DNA of 60,512 nucleotides from JBDTNK01 sp039933775 (GTDB lineage Bacteria > Chloroflexota > Limnocylindria > QHBO01), in contig JBDTNK010000005.1 of the NCBI GenBank assembly GCA_039933775.1, positions 1 to 60,512 on the forward strand, written 5' to 3'. Position numbers and translations under genes: made by a program. The notes beneath the pieces were generated by a model. It had not been told where the DNA came from. It was given only the letters and a program-made list of their open reading frames with translations, and searched no databases. This document shows, one piece after another, positions 41,095 to 48,985 of this stretch; position 1 is the first letter of the stretch; each line of letters starts with the position of its first letter.

Positions 41095-43887
41095 ATGGCT
41101 GACACCGCGCAGCAGGCCACGGCCACCGCGACGAGCGACAAGCTGATCTACACGTTCCACGAGGGCAACGCGCAGATGCGCCAGCTCCTCGGTGGCAAGG
41201 GTGCCGGCCTGGCCGAGATGACGAATGCCGGCCTGCCGGTCCCGCCCGGATTCACGATCACCACCGAGGCCTGCAACGCCTACTACGCCGCGGGGAAGCA
41301 GCTGCCCGACGGCCTGTGGGACAGCGTGCTCAAGCACATGAAGGCGCTCGAGGCAGAGACCGGCAAGGGATTCGGCGATCCGGCGAACCCGTTGCTCGTC
41401 AGCGTCCGGTCCGGCGCGGCCTTCAGCATGCCGGGGATGATGGACACGGTGCTCAACCTGGGCCTCAACCCCGAGGTCGTGGACGGGATCATCGCCCTGA
41501 CCGGCAACGAGCGCTTCGCGCGTGATGCCTGGCGGCGCTTCACCGCGATGTTCGGGCGCATTGTGCTCGACATTCCCGGCGCGGAGTTCGACGAGCCGCT
41601 CGAGAAGCTCAAGACCGATCGCGGCGCAAAGCTCGACACCGACCTCACTGCCGATGATCTCGCGGGACTGGCGGACCGATATCGCCAGATCGTGCGCGAG
41701 CATACCGGCGAGGAGTTCCCGACCGATCCGAACCGCCAGCTGGAGCTCGCGATCCGTGCCGTCTTCGACAGCTGGTTCGGCAAGCGCGCGCACGACTATC
41801 GCGAGTTCAACAAGATCCCGCACGATCTCGGCACCGCGGTCAACATCGTGACCATGGTCTTCGGCAACATGGGCGACGACTCGGGGACAGGCGTCGCCTT
41901 CACCCGCGACCCGAACACCGGCGCGAGGGAGATCTACGGCGAGTACCTCGTCAACGCGCAGGGCGAGGACGTCGTGGCCGGCATCCGCACGCCGGAGAAG
42001 ATCAGCCACATGCGTGACGAGCTGCCCGAGGTGTATCGGCAGTTCGAGGAGATCGCACAGCGCCTCGAGACCCACTACCGCGATGTCCAGGACCTGGAGT
42101 TCACCATCGAGCGCGGCAAGCTCTACATGCTCCAGACGCGCTCCGCGAAGCGCACCGCGCCCGCTGCGCTGAAAATCGCCGTCGACCTCGTGAGCGAGGG
42201 GATCATCAGCCGCGAGGAGGCGATCAATCGCATCGACCCGGGGCAGATCGTGCAGCTGCTCCTGCCACGCTTCGACGAGGCGGCCAAGGGCAAGGCATCC
42301 GACCGATTCCTGGCGAAGGGGCTCAATGCCTCGCCGGGTGCGGCGACCGGCAAGGCGATATTCGATCCCGATCGCGCGGTCGAGGCGCGTGACGCGGGCG
42401 ATCCGGTGATCCTCGTCCGTATCGAGACGTCACCCGACGATGTCCACGGCATGCTCGCCGCCAAGGGCGTCCTCACGGCGCGTGGCGGCGCGACGTCGCA
42501 CGCGGCGGTCGTGGCGCGCTCGCTCGGCCTGCCCTGCGTGGCGGGCGCCGAGTCGCTGCGCATCGATTACCGCGGCCGGACGATGCGCGCCGGCGAGGTG
42601 TCGGTCAACGAGGGCGACATGATCAGCATCGACGGCACGACCGGCGAGATCTACGCCGGCGAGCTGCCGACCATCGAGGCACGCTTCGAGGACGAGCACG
42701 ATCTCGCCACCCTGCTCTCATGGGCCGATGCCGCCCGCCGCCTCGAGGTATGGGCCAACGCCGACTACCCGCGGGATGCGGAACGCGCGCGCGCCTTCGG
42801 TGCGCAGGGCATCGGTCTGTGCAGAACGGAGCACATGTTCTTCGAGGAGGATCGGCTGCCGACCGTGCGTCGCATGATCCTCTCGGCCAATGCGGCAACC
42901 GCCGCAAAGGCGCGACGCGACGCCGGGACTGACATCGGGCCCGATGACGCTGCGGCGATCGAGGTCTTCGACAGCGCACTCGCGGAACTTGAGCGTTTGC
43001 AGACCGATGACTTTGCCGGCCTCTTCGCCGCGATGGATGGGTTGCCGGTCGTGGTCCGGCTCATCGATCCGCCGCTGCACGAGTTCCTGCCCAGCGCCGA
43101 CGAGCTGATCGAGCGTGTCACGCGCCTCCGCACGCAGCGTGATGACGGCAAGCTCATCACCGACAAGGAGCTCGACGAGGCGGAGGAGCTGCTGCAGGCG
43201 GTCGAGTCGATGCGCGAGCAGAACCCCATGCTCGGCCTGCGCGGCTGCCGCCTGGGGCTGATGATCCCAGACATCGTCAAGATGCAGACGCGCGCCATTC
43301 TGGCGGGCGCCGCGCGCGTGGCCGCGGAGGGCAAGACGCCGCTTCCGGAGATCATGATTCCGCTCGTCGGCCATGTGAACGAGCTGCGTCAGACGCGCGA
43401 CATCCTCGAGGCCGAGGTCGCCGAGATCGTGAAATCGGCCGGTCAGCAGGTCGACTACAAGTTCGGCACCATGATCGAGGTGCCACGCGGCGCCCTCACC
43501 GCCGACGAGATCGCCAAGCACGCGGAGTTCTTCAGCTTCGGCACCAACGACCTGACGCAGATGACGTACGGTTACTCGCGCGACGATGCGGAAGGCAAGT
43601 TCCTGATGCAGTACGTGGAGCGCAAGGTGCTGCCCGAAAACCCGTTCCAGGTCCTCGACCGCGAGGGCGTGGGCCAGCTCGTGCGTATCGCCGTGGAGAA
43701 GGGCCGGACCACGAAGCCGAACCTCAAGGTCGGCATCTGCGGCGAGCACGGCGGTGATCCGTCGAGCATCGCCTTCTGCCACGAGGTCGGGCTCAACTAC
43801 GTGTCCTGCTCACCCTTCCGCGTCCCCGTTGCCCGCCTCGCCGCGGCGCAGGCGGCGCTTGCCTCATCGGAGCCGCGCGACAGGTAG
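41095..43887 (+). CDS. ppdK: Pyruvate, phosphate dikinase
   Basis: 930 residues. N-terminal ATP-binding domain (GGKGAGLAEMTNAGLPVPPGFT; MFGNMGDDSGTGVAFTRDP), the phosphohistidine domain with GGATSHAAVVARSLG (catalytic His at residue 469), and the C-terminal PEP/pyruvate barrel with GICGEHGGDPSS (Cys 882). It interconverts pyruvate + ATP + Pi and PEP + AMP + PPi. Orientation in vivo (glycolytic or gluconeogenic) cannot be read here. Its stop is 1 bp from the stop of the convergent gene. Confidence 0.97.
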   Translation: MADTAQQATATATSDKLIYTFHEGNAQMRQLLGGKGAGLAEMTNAGLPVPPGFTITTEACNAYYAAGKQLPDGLWDSVLKHMKALEAETGKGFGDPANPLLVSVRSGAAFSMPGMMDTVLNLGLNPEVVDGIIALTGNERFARDAWRRFTAMFGRIVLDIPGAEFDEPLEKLKTDRGAKLDTDLTADDLAGLADRYRQIVREHTGEEFPTDPNRQLELAIRAVFDSWFGKRAHDYREFNKIPHDLGTAVNIVTMVFGNMGDDSGTGVAFTRDPNTGAREIYGEYLVNAQGEDVVAGIRTPEKISHMRDELPEVYRQFEEIAQRLETHYRDVQDLEFTIERGKLYMLQTRSAKRTAPAALKIAVDLVSEGIISREEAINRIDPGQIVQLLLPRFDEAAKGKASDRFLAKGLNASPGAATGKAIFDPDRAVEARDAGDPVILVRIETSPDDVHGMLAAKGVLTARGGATSHAAVVARSLGLPCVAGAESLRIDYRGRTMRAGEVSVNEGDMISIDGTTGEIYAGELPTIEARFEDEHDLATLLSWADAARRLEVWANADYPRDAERARAFGAQGIGLCRTEHMFFEEDRLPTVRRMILSANAATAAKARRDAGTDIGPDDAAAIEVFDSALAELERLQTDDFAGLFAAMDGLPVVVRLIDPPLHEFLPSADELIERVTRLRTQRDDGKLITDKELDEAEELLQAVESMREQNPMLGLRGCRLGLMIPDIVKMQTRAILAGAARVAAEGKTPLPEIMIPLVGHVNELRQTRDILEAEVAEIVKSAGQQVDYKFGTMIEVPRGALTADEIAKHAEFFSFGTNDLTQMTYGYSRDDAEGKFLMQYVERKVLPENPFQVLDREGVGQLVRIAVEKGRTTKPNLKVGICGEHGGDPSSIAFCHEVGLNYVSCSPFRVPVARLAAAQAALASSEPRDR

Positions 43888-43888
43888 C

Positions 43889-45127
43889 TCAGCCGACCAT
43901 CGCGATCAGGAACTCGAGCGGCGTACCAACCCAGGTCCATTGCCGGAAGCTTGGCCAGGTCACGAGCTGCCGCGCACCGTCCGGGTCGGTGCCCACGACC
44001 GCGAGGTGGTAGAAGCCGTGCGTCGGCAGCGCCTCAAAGGAGACCGCTGCTGACGCATTACGTCCTCGCACGACCAGCGGCGTACTGACGAGCGGACCGG
44101 TCGCGTCCGCGTCGACCCAGGAATCCGCGCCCACGTTGGCGGACGACGCCCAGACCTCCACATGCAGGTCGGTCCAGCCAGCGAGGGCGTCCCGGCCGGA
44201 GAGATGCCATGTCTCGCGCCAGCTGATGGGGCCGGCGCCGCGGTCGATCGGCACGAAGCTTGACGCATTGGCCGTCGCATCGATCGGCGCGGACAGCCAG
44301 TGGTCGAACGGTGCGATGGCCGCAAATTCGGTGGCTGGATCGCTTTCGCGCGAGAGAGCCTCGCCCGCGGGCGTGCCGGGGCCAGCCACGGACAGACCGA
44401 TGACCGATAACACGATGATCGCCAATGCGGCGACTCCGACCAGCCGCCGGTTGGCGGGCAACCACCGTGGCACGAGGTTGGGCGCCATGACACCCGCGGC
44501 GAACCACCCTGGCAGGAGCGCCATGATGATGGCGCCGCTGATGCCCCACGACTGCCGCAGCAGGGTAAGTCCGATCCAGGTTGTGACCGCGATGCCGACC
44601 GTGAGGACGATGGGCCGCAGATCGGCCGGCCGGTGGTGCGCGGCGATGGCCACCGGGCGCAGGATCGCGCGTCCCACGGCATGGGCGCTGATTGCGACGG
44701 CGCAGGCGAGCAGCGCGGTCGATGCGTCCGCGCCGAGCTCGATGCGCGGTACCGGCGCGAGCCGCTGCGCCAGCACGTAGAGCGCGGCGAACGCCACACC
44801 GACGACGAAGAGGATCACACCGACTGTAATGAACGACCACAGCGCGGTGCTGACGCTAACCCTCAGACCAACTCCGGCCGCGACGAACACGTCGCGCGGC
44901 GTTCGATGCGCGGCGGTGAGCGCTTCGGCGAGCCGCTCCGGCGCGCCCAGCCGTTCGAGTGCGCGACGCTCCGCGACATCGGGGGGCAGGCCACGCTCCG
45001 TCAGTTCGACGATCACGTCGTCGACGTGGCCGTCGATCTCCTCGATCGCCGCGGCGCGGTCAGGATCGGAGAGCGACAGCTCCCGCTCGAGGCGCTGCAG
45101 GTAGGCAGTCCTGAGTGAGTCAGGCAC
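43889..45127 (-). CDS. HAAS-domain membrane protein
   Basis: 412 residues. The N-terminal ~75 residues (LQRLERELSLSDPDRAAAIE, IDGHVDDVIVELTERGLPPD, RRALERLGAPERLAEAL) form the HAAS/DUF1700-like helical domain usually paired with PadR regulators. About six membrane helices follow (~85-265), then an extracytoplasmic beta-rich part (~270-390) and a last short hydrophobic end. It overlaps the PadR gene by 8 bp, the standard PadR-HAAS operon. Its output function is unknown. Confidence 0.82.
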   Translation of the reverse strand: MPDSLRTAYLQRLERELSLSDPDRAAAIEEIDGHVDDVIVELTERGLPPDVAERRALERLGAPERLAEALTAAHRTPRDVFVAAGVGLRVSVSTALWSFITVGVILFVVGVAFAALYVLAQRLAPVPRIELGADASTALLACAVAISAHAVGRAILRPVAIAAHHRPADLRPIVLTVGIAVTTWIGLTLLRQSWGISGAIIMALLPGWFAAGVMAPNLVPRWLPANRRLVGVAALAIIVLSVIGLSVAGPGTPAGEALSRESDPATEFAAIAPFDHWLSAPIDATANASSFVPIDRGAGPISWRETWHLSGRDALAGWTDLHVEVWASSANVGADSWVDADATGPLVSTPLVVRGRNASAAVSFEALPTHGFYHLAVVGTDPDGARQLVTWPSFRQWTWVGTPLEFLIAMVG

Positions 45128-45467
45128 GGGTCGGCTTCTCTGCGGCGTGCGTCATTGATCCGATCTCCGCAGCGAATCGATCCCACTCGGCGCGGGCCTC
45201 AGCGAGCTCTCCTATGCCCGCATCGGTGAGTGTGTAGTAGCGGCGGCGCGGCCCGCCCTCGCTTTCGCCCCAGGTGCCGACGAGCGCGCCACGCCGCTCG
45301 AGGCGGTGCAGCGCCGGGTAGAGGGCGCCCTCGGAGACGCCGGCGCTCACACCATCGCGGATGCGCTGGGCGATCTCGTAGCCGTGCAGGCGCTCGCCCT
45401 CAAGGACCGCAAGCACCAGCAGCTCGGTCGTGCCCTTGAGAAGCTGGGCCCGAGGAAGAGGCGACAT
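45120..45467 (-). CDS. PadR-family transcriptional regulator
   Basis: 115 residues. Winged helix: LLKGTTELLVLAVLEGERLH, GYEIAQRIRDG, then SEGALYPALHRLERRGALVG and RRRYYTLTDAG, the PadR signature. It usually represses its own operon. An imperfect dyad (TATCTC N7 GAGGTA, 45471-45489) just upstream of its ATG is a candidate operator. Confidence 0.92.
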   Translation of the reverse strand: MSPLPRAQLLKGTTELLVLAVLEGERLHGYEIAQRIRDGVSAGVSEGALYPALHRLERRGALVGTWGESEGGPRRRYYTLTDAGIGELAEARAEWDRFAAEIGSMTHAAEKPTRA

Positions 45468-45470
45468 CGG

Positions 45471-45489
45471 TATCTCGTAATCTGAGGTA
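45471..45489 (-). promoter_or_regulatory. Candidate PadR operator
   Basis: TATCTC and GAGGTA form an imperfect dyad separated by 7 bp, a few bases before the padR start codon. A TTGACA (45523-45518 on the minus strand) lies further upstream without a good -10 at the right distance. Confidence 0.3.
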
Positions 45490-45526
45490 GTTCAGGTGGC
45501 GCCAGCGTACGCCCGGCTGTCAAGCC

Positions 45527-46228
45527 CTACCTGTAGATCGTGGCGACCGCGGTTGCGCTTGGCGTCGGCGAGGGCGTGTCTGTGGGAGGCAAGGTCGGGG
45601 TGTCGGTCGGAGAGGGCACCGCGGTGCCTGTGGGCGTGGGCGAGGGGGTCAGGCTCGGGACGGGACTGGCCGTCGGCGGCGGGGATGCGGTGGGTGTCGG
45701 GCCCGGGGTCACTGGCGCAAGCGTCGGCAGCGGAAGCGGCACGGATATGGGTGGCAGGGCGACTTCGGTTGCCGTGGCGGGAGGCGTGCTGCGGGGCGCG
45801 CCGGCCGACATCCGCTTGAGTCGGGGCTCGATCGATGGATTGCTCGATGGCAGGGGAGTGCCGGTGGCTCCAAGCACGGCGCCGATGGCGATGGGAGTCG
45901 GCGTCGGCGACGACCCAGATGTCGCGGGGAGGCTCACGGAGCGGACGACGATGAGCCCGGTTGCGACGCCCAGGACGACCGCGCTCAGGACCCGCGCGTA
46001 CGGCCGGATGTGGAACGGACCAGCTGCCGCGCGCGACCGCATTGCGAGCGACGACGGGACCGTCAGCTCATCCGCGATGCCAACGTCGATCGCGGTAAGC
46101 GCGTCGCGAGCAGCGATGCGTCGCTGGCAGTCGGCGCAGAAGGCAGCGTGGACTGCGACGTCGCGTGGCGGATCGTCATGCGGCGAGACGTCCAGCCAGG
46201 TGCCGAATCGATCGTGGAGGTCGGTCAT
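45527..46228 (-). CDS. Zinc-type anti-sigma factor with Pro/Thr-rich outer tail
   Basis: 233 residues. The cytoplasmic N-terminus has the anti-sigma zinc motif H-x3-C-x2-C (VHAAFCADCQRR). One membrane helix follows (AVVLGVATGLIVV, ~83-100). The outer ~120 residues are a low-complexity Ser/Thr/Pro/Ala tail (PTPTASPPPTASPVPS and similar). It overlaps the sigma-like gene by 4 bp, so it probably holds that protein at the membrane. Confidence 0.8.
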   Translation of the reverse strand: MTDLHDRFGTWLDVSPHDDPPRDVAVHAAFCADCQRRIAARDALTAIDVGIADELTVPSSLAMRSRAAAGPFHIRPYARVLSAVVLGVATGLIVVRSVSLPATSGSSPTPTPIAIGAVLGATGTPLPSSNPSIEPRLKRMSAGAPRSTPPATATEVALPPISVPLPLPTLAPVTPGPTPTASPPPTASPVPSLTPSPTPTGTAVPSPTDTPTLPPTDTPSPTPSATAVATIYR

Positions 46229-46791
46229 CGCGATGCCGCCCCGAAGCGGCCCACCGAGGCGGCGATGTCGGCGATGCGCTGCGCAAGCGGACCGGCAGCG
46301 TCGGCGTGACCCTTGTACGCGGCCATGTATCGTCGTCGAGCGTCGGCCAGGAGACGCGCGCCCGCGGCCGCGGACCGCCGCACCACCGTGTCCACGTCCC
46401 GAAGGTCCATTCGCTCGATATCGGCTGAGATGAGTGCAGCCCGCTGTGTGACGTCGAGCGCGCCGAGGGCATCGGCGACAGAGCCGCTCACGGCGATCTG
46501 CTCGAGGCCACGCCGCTCGACTGGTCTGGTTCGCGAGCGACGGGTGCGCGCCAGGCGCAGGACGTCGGCCCGCAGCCATGCCGCGGCTCGTTCAGGGTGA
46601 CGCAGTGCGAGCACGTTTGCCATGCCGGCGGCCAGTGACGAGCTGGCGAGCTCGCGGGCCCGCGCTTCGTCGCCCAGGAGCAGCAGGATCGTGAAGCCAT
46701 GAAGCCGCTGTCCGTGCAGCGTGCGAAAGGCAGCCCGCATGCCGTCGATGTCTGCGGAGCGGTGCCAGTCCGACTCCTCGGGCGGGGTCAC
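46225..46791 (-). CDS. Divergent ECF-sigma-like protein
   Basis: 188 residues, GTG start. Residues ~20-85 follow the sigma region 2 layout (FRTLHGQRLHGFTILLLLGD ... WLRADVLRLARTRR) and ~105-160 the region 4 layout (ALDVTQRAALISADIERMDL ... GARLLADARRRY). The usual acidic and aromatic DNA-melting residues are poorly kept. The downstream anti-sigma factor supports the call. It may be a weak or altered sigma factor. Confidence 0.62.
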   Translation of the reverse strand: MTPPEESDWHRSADIDGMRAAFRTLHGQRLHGFTILLLLGDEARARELASSSLAAGMANVLALRHPERAAAWLRADVLRLARTRRSRTRPVERRGLEQIAVSGSVADALGALDVTQRAALISADIERMDLRDVDTVVRRSAAAGARLLADARRRYMAAYKGHADAAGPLAQRIADIAASVGRFGAASR

Positions 46792-46889
46792 GCGACTGGT
46801 TCGATCGCCGCGGGCACGGTCGGGATCAGCGGCGCCTGCTTGGGGGACATGGCACGCGAGAAGGAAGATGCGGCTCGGGCGGTGAGCAT
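46788..46889 (-). CDS. Possible 33-residue leader ORF before the sigma-like gene
   Basis: ATG 46889 opens MLTARAASSFSRAMSPKQAP and ends in a GTGA overlap with the sigma-like start. It may be a leader for translational coupling or just open by chance. No ribosome binding sequence is clear. Confidence 0.25.
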   Translation of the reverse strand: MLTARAASSFSRAMSPKQAPLIPTVPAAIEPVA

Positions 46890-47168
46890 TGGCACAGTTT
46901 GCCGTGATATCGCCAGATTGTCACCGGCCGGCGACGGTCAGGGACAGATGGGCGGCAAGCTCACAGAGGAATGGGCTCTGGGTCGGCGCCGGTGACGGCG
47001 ACTCCGTGGGAACCGGCGTTGGCTAGGGGTTGTCACGCTAAAATCGCGCATGGTGCACTCCGCGGACGTGCGGCCTGACCCAGGGCTTGACAAGGGCGTA
47101 TAATTTGGAAGTTGCTCTTGACATCCCCCTTGACAAGTCGCCATTCGCGCGCAGGTGCGGCTATCGCC
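46890..47168. other. Divergent intergenic region before dnaG
   Basis: 279 bp with no gene. It holds the dnaG promoter (47075-47104) and three TTGACA hexamers (47087, 47118, 47130), of which only the region before 47099 is well placed. A possible promoter for the minus-strand sigma-like operon could not be fixed. Confidence 0.5.
47075..47104 (+). promoter_or_regulatory. Promoter of dnaG-rpoD
   Basis: CTGACC (47075-47080), an 18-bp spacer and a perfect TATAAT (47099-47104). The annotated ATG is 64 bp downstream; a TTG at 47112 would be nearly leaderless. Confidence 0.6.
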
Positions 47169-48983
47169 ATGTCCAGCTCCTCGGGCTCCGTCGCCGAGAT
47201 CAAGTCGAAGATTGGCGTGCTCGAGGTCGTCGGGGAGACCGTCGTCCTCAAGCGCGCGGGTGCCACCTACAAGGGGCTCTGCCCATTCCACGGGGAGAAG
47301 ACGCCCTCGTTCGTCGTGACTCCGGACCGCGAAACGTGGCATTGCTTCGGCTGCGGTGAGCACGGCGACATCTTCACGTTCCTCATGCGGCGCGACGGGC
47401 TCGACTTCCGCGAGGCGTTGACCCGGCTCGCGGAGCGGGCCGGCGTGGAGCTGACGGACCGCAGCGCACGGGAGGACCGGCACAAGGCTCGGCTGCGCGA
47501 CGCGCTCGAGGCGGCGTTCACCTGGTATCGCGAGGTCCTGCTGCAGGCGCACCAGGCGACCACGGCGCGCGCCTACCTCGCGGAGCGCGGTCTGAGCGAC
47601 GAGACGCTCGATCGCTTCGGCGTGGGCTACGCGCCGAACACCTGGGACGCGCTCTCGAAGCGGCTTCGGGCGCGGAGCTTCACGGAGGTCGAGCTCATCG
47701 GTGCGGGCCTGGTCAGCAGCTCGAACCGGGGTGGCGTCTATGACCGATTTCGTGGCCGGATCATCATCCCGATTCGCGATGCGAGCGGCCGCGCGGTGGG
47801 CATCGGCGGTCGGATCATGCCCGGCGCGGAGGGGCCAAAGTACCTGAACTCGCCCGCCACGCCGCTCTTTGACAAGAGCCGCACGCTGTATGCGATCGAC
47901 CTCGCCAAGGCGGCGATACGCCGCGAGAAGCTCGCCGTCATCGTCGAGGGCTACACCGATGTGATGGCGGCACACCAAGCCGGATTCAAGAACGTCGTCG
48001 CCTCGCTCGGCACGGCCCTGACGGCCGGCCAGGTCGAGCTCGCGACGCGCTACGCGGACGGCATCGCCCTCGCCTATGACGTCGATGTTGCCGGTGAGGC
48101 GGCCACCCAGCGCGGCCTGCTCGAGGAGCTGGGCCAGGCCGCCGAGCTCAGTCGCATCGCGGTCATCCGCATTCCGGCCGGCAAGGACCCGGACGAGCTC
48201 ATCAGGACCGATGCGGACGCGTGGCGCAGCGCGGTCACCAACGCGCGCCCGGTGATGGAGTACTTCATCGATCTCGCCGTCGCCAATGGTGACCGCAACA
48301 GCGTCGCCGGGCGAACTGCCATCATCGACCGCGTGCGCCCCGCGTTCCGCTTCGTGCGCCACCCCGCCGAGCGCGCGATGTACGTGCAGAAGCTGGCCCG
48401 CCTCGTGGACGTTGCCGAGCAGACACTGGACGAGGACCTGAAGCGGCCCATCGCGGAACGCCAGCGACGGGCCGTGCCTGTCGAGGCGTCCGCCGGCGAC
48501 GCCTCGATCCTGCCACAGCTGCCGCCGCTTGAAGCGGAAGCACTCGGACTGCTGCTGCGCTATCCGGACCTGGGCGCGGATGGAGTGACCGAGGAGGCGA
48601 CCTTCACGACGGCGGAGGCATCGGCGCTTGCACGGGCGGCGGCGCAGCGCAACGGCTCTGATCTCCTCGCCTTCGTCGAGGGGCTCGAAGCGCCGCTCGA
48701 CGACCTGGCGCGCAGTGTTCTTGCGCCGCTCGGCGCCGCGCCCCGACTCGACCCGGTCTCGGCGCGCGAGACGCTGCGGGTCTGCATCCTGCGGCTGCGA
48801 GTCCTGCAGCTGGATGAGCGGCTTCGGAATGGCCAGGCGCTGCTGCGCGACGCGGCACAGGACGATGACCGCAGCCATGTCACCGATATCGAACACAAGA
48901 TCGACCGCCTCGCGCGTGAGCGAGAAGAACTCAACCGAACCATTCATGCGCCGGCGCCTGTTGCCGGCGGACCAAGGAGGTAA
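47169..48983 (+). CDS. dnaG: DNA primase
   Basis: 604 residues from ATG 47169; TTG 47112 in frame would add 19 residues unlike any primase. The zinc-binding domain has CPFHGEKTPSF and HCFGCGEHGD. The TOPRIM domain has LAVIVEGYTDVMAAHQAG, SLGTALTAGQ and LAYDVDVAGEAA (the usual FDgDxAG with D-V-D here). The C-terminal helicase-binding part follows. It makes RNA primers. It lies directly before rpoD, the classic macromolecular-synthesis operon pair, 2 bp apart. Confidence 0.95.
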   Translation: MSSSSGSVAEIKSKIGVLEVVGETVVLKRAGATYKGLCPFHGEKTPSFVVTPDRETWHCFGCGEHGDIFTFLMRRDGLDFREALTRLAERAGVELTDRSAREDRHKARLRDALEAAFTWYREVLLQAHQATTARAYLAERGLSDETLDRFGVGYAPNTWDALSKRLRARSFTEVELIGAGLVSSSNRGGVYDRFRGRIIIPIRDASGRAVGIGGRIMPGAEGPKYLNSPATPLFDKSRTLYAIDLAKAAIRREKLAVIVEGYTDVMAAHQAGFKNVVASLGTALTAGQVELATRYADGIALAYDVDVAGEAATQRGLLEELGQAAELSRIAVIRIPAGKDPDELIRTDADAWRSAVTNARPVMEYFIDLAVANGDRNSVAGRTAIIDRVRPAFRFVRHPAERAMYVQKLARLVDVAEQTLDEDLKRPIAERQRRAVPVEASAGDASILPQLPPLEAEALGLLLRYPDLGADGVTEEATFTTAEASALARAAAQRNGSDLLAFVEGLEAPLDDLARSVLAPLGAAPRLDPVSARETLRVCILRLRVLQLDERLRNGQALLRDAAQDDDRSHVTDIEHKIDRLAREREELNRTIHAPAPVAGGPRR

Positions 48984-48985
48984 GC

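Noticed and set aside
46699..46995. 98-residue plus-strand frame between the sigma-like gene and dnaG
   Set aside because: It overlaps the sigma-like start on the other strand, has no ribosome binding site and no family resemblance.
47087..47135. Three TTGACA hexamers before dnaG as extra promoters
   Set aside because: None has a -10 at 16-18 bp; the TATAAT at 47099 pairs better with CTGACC at 47075.
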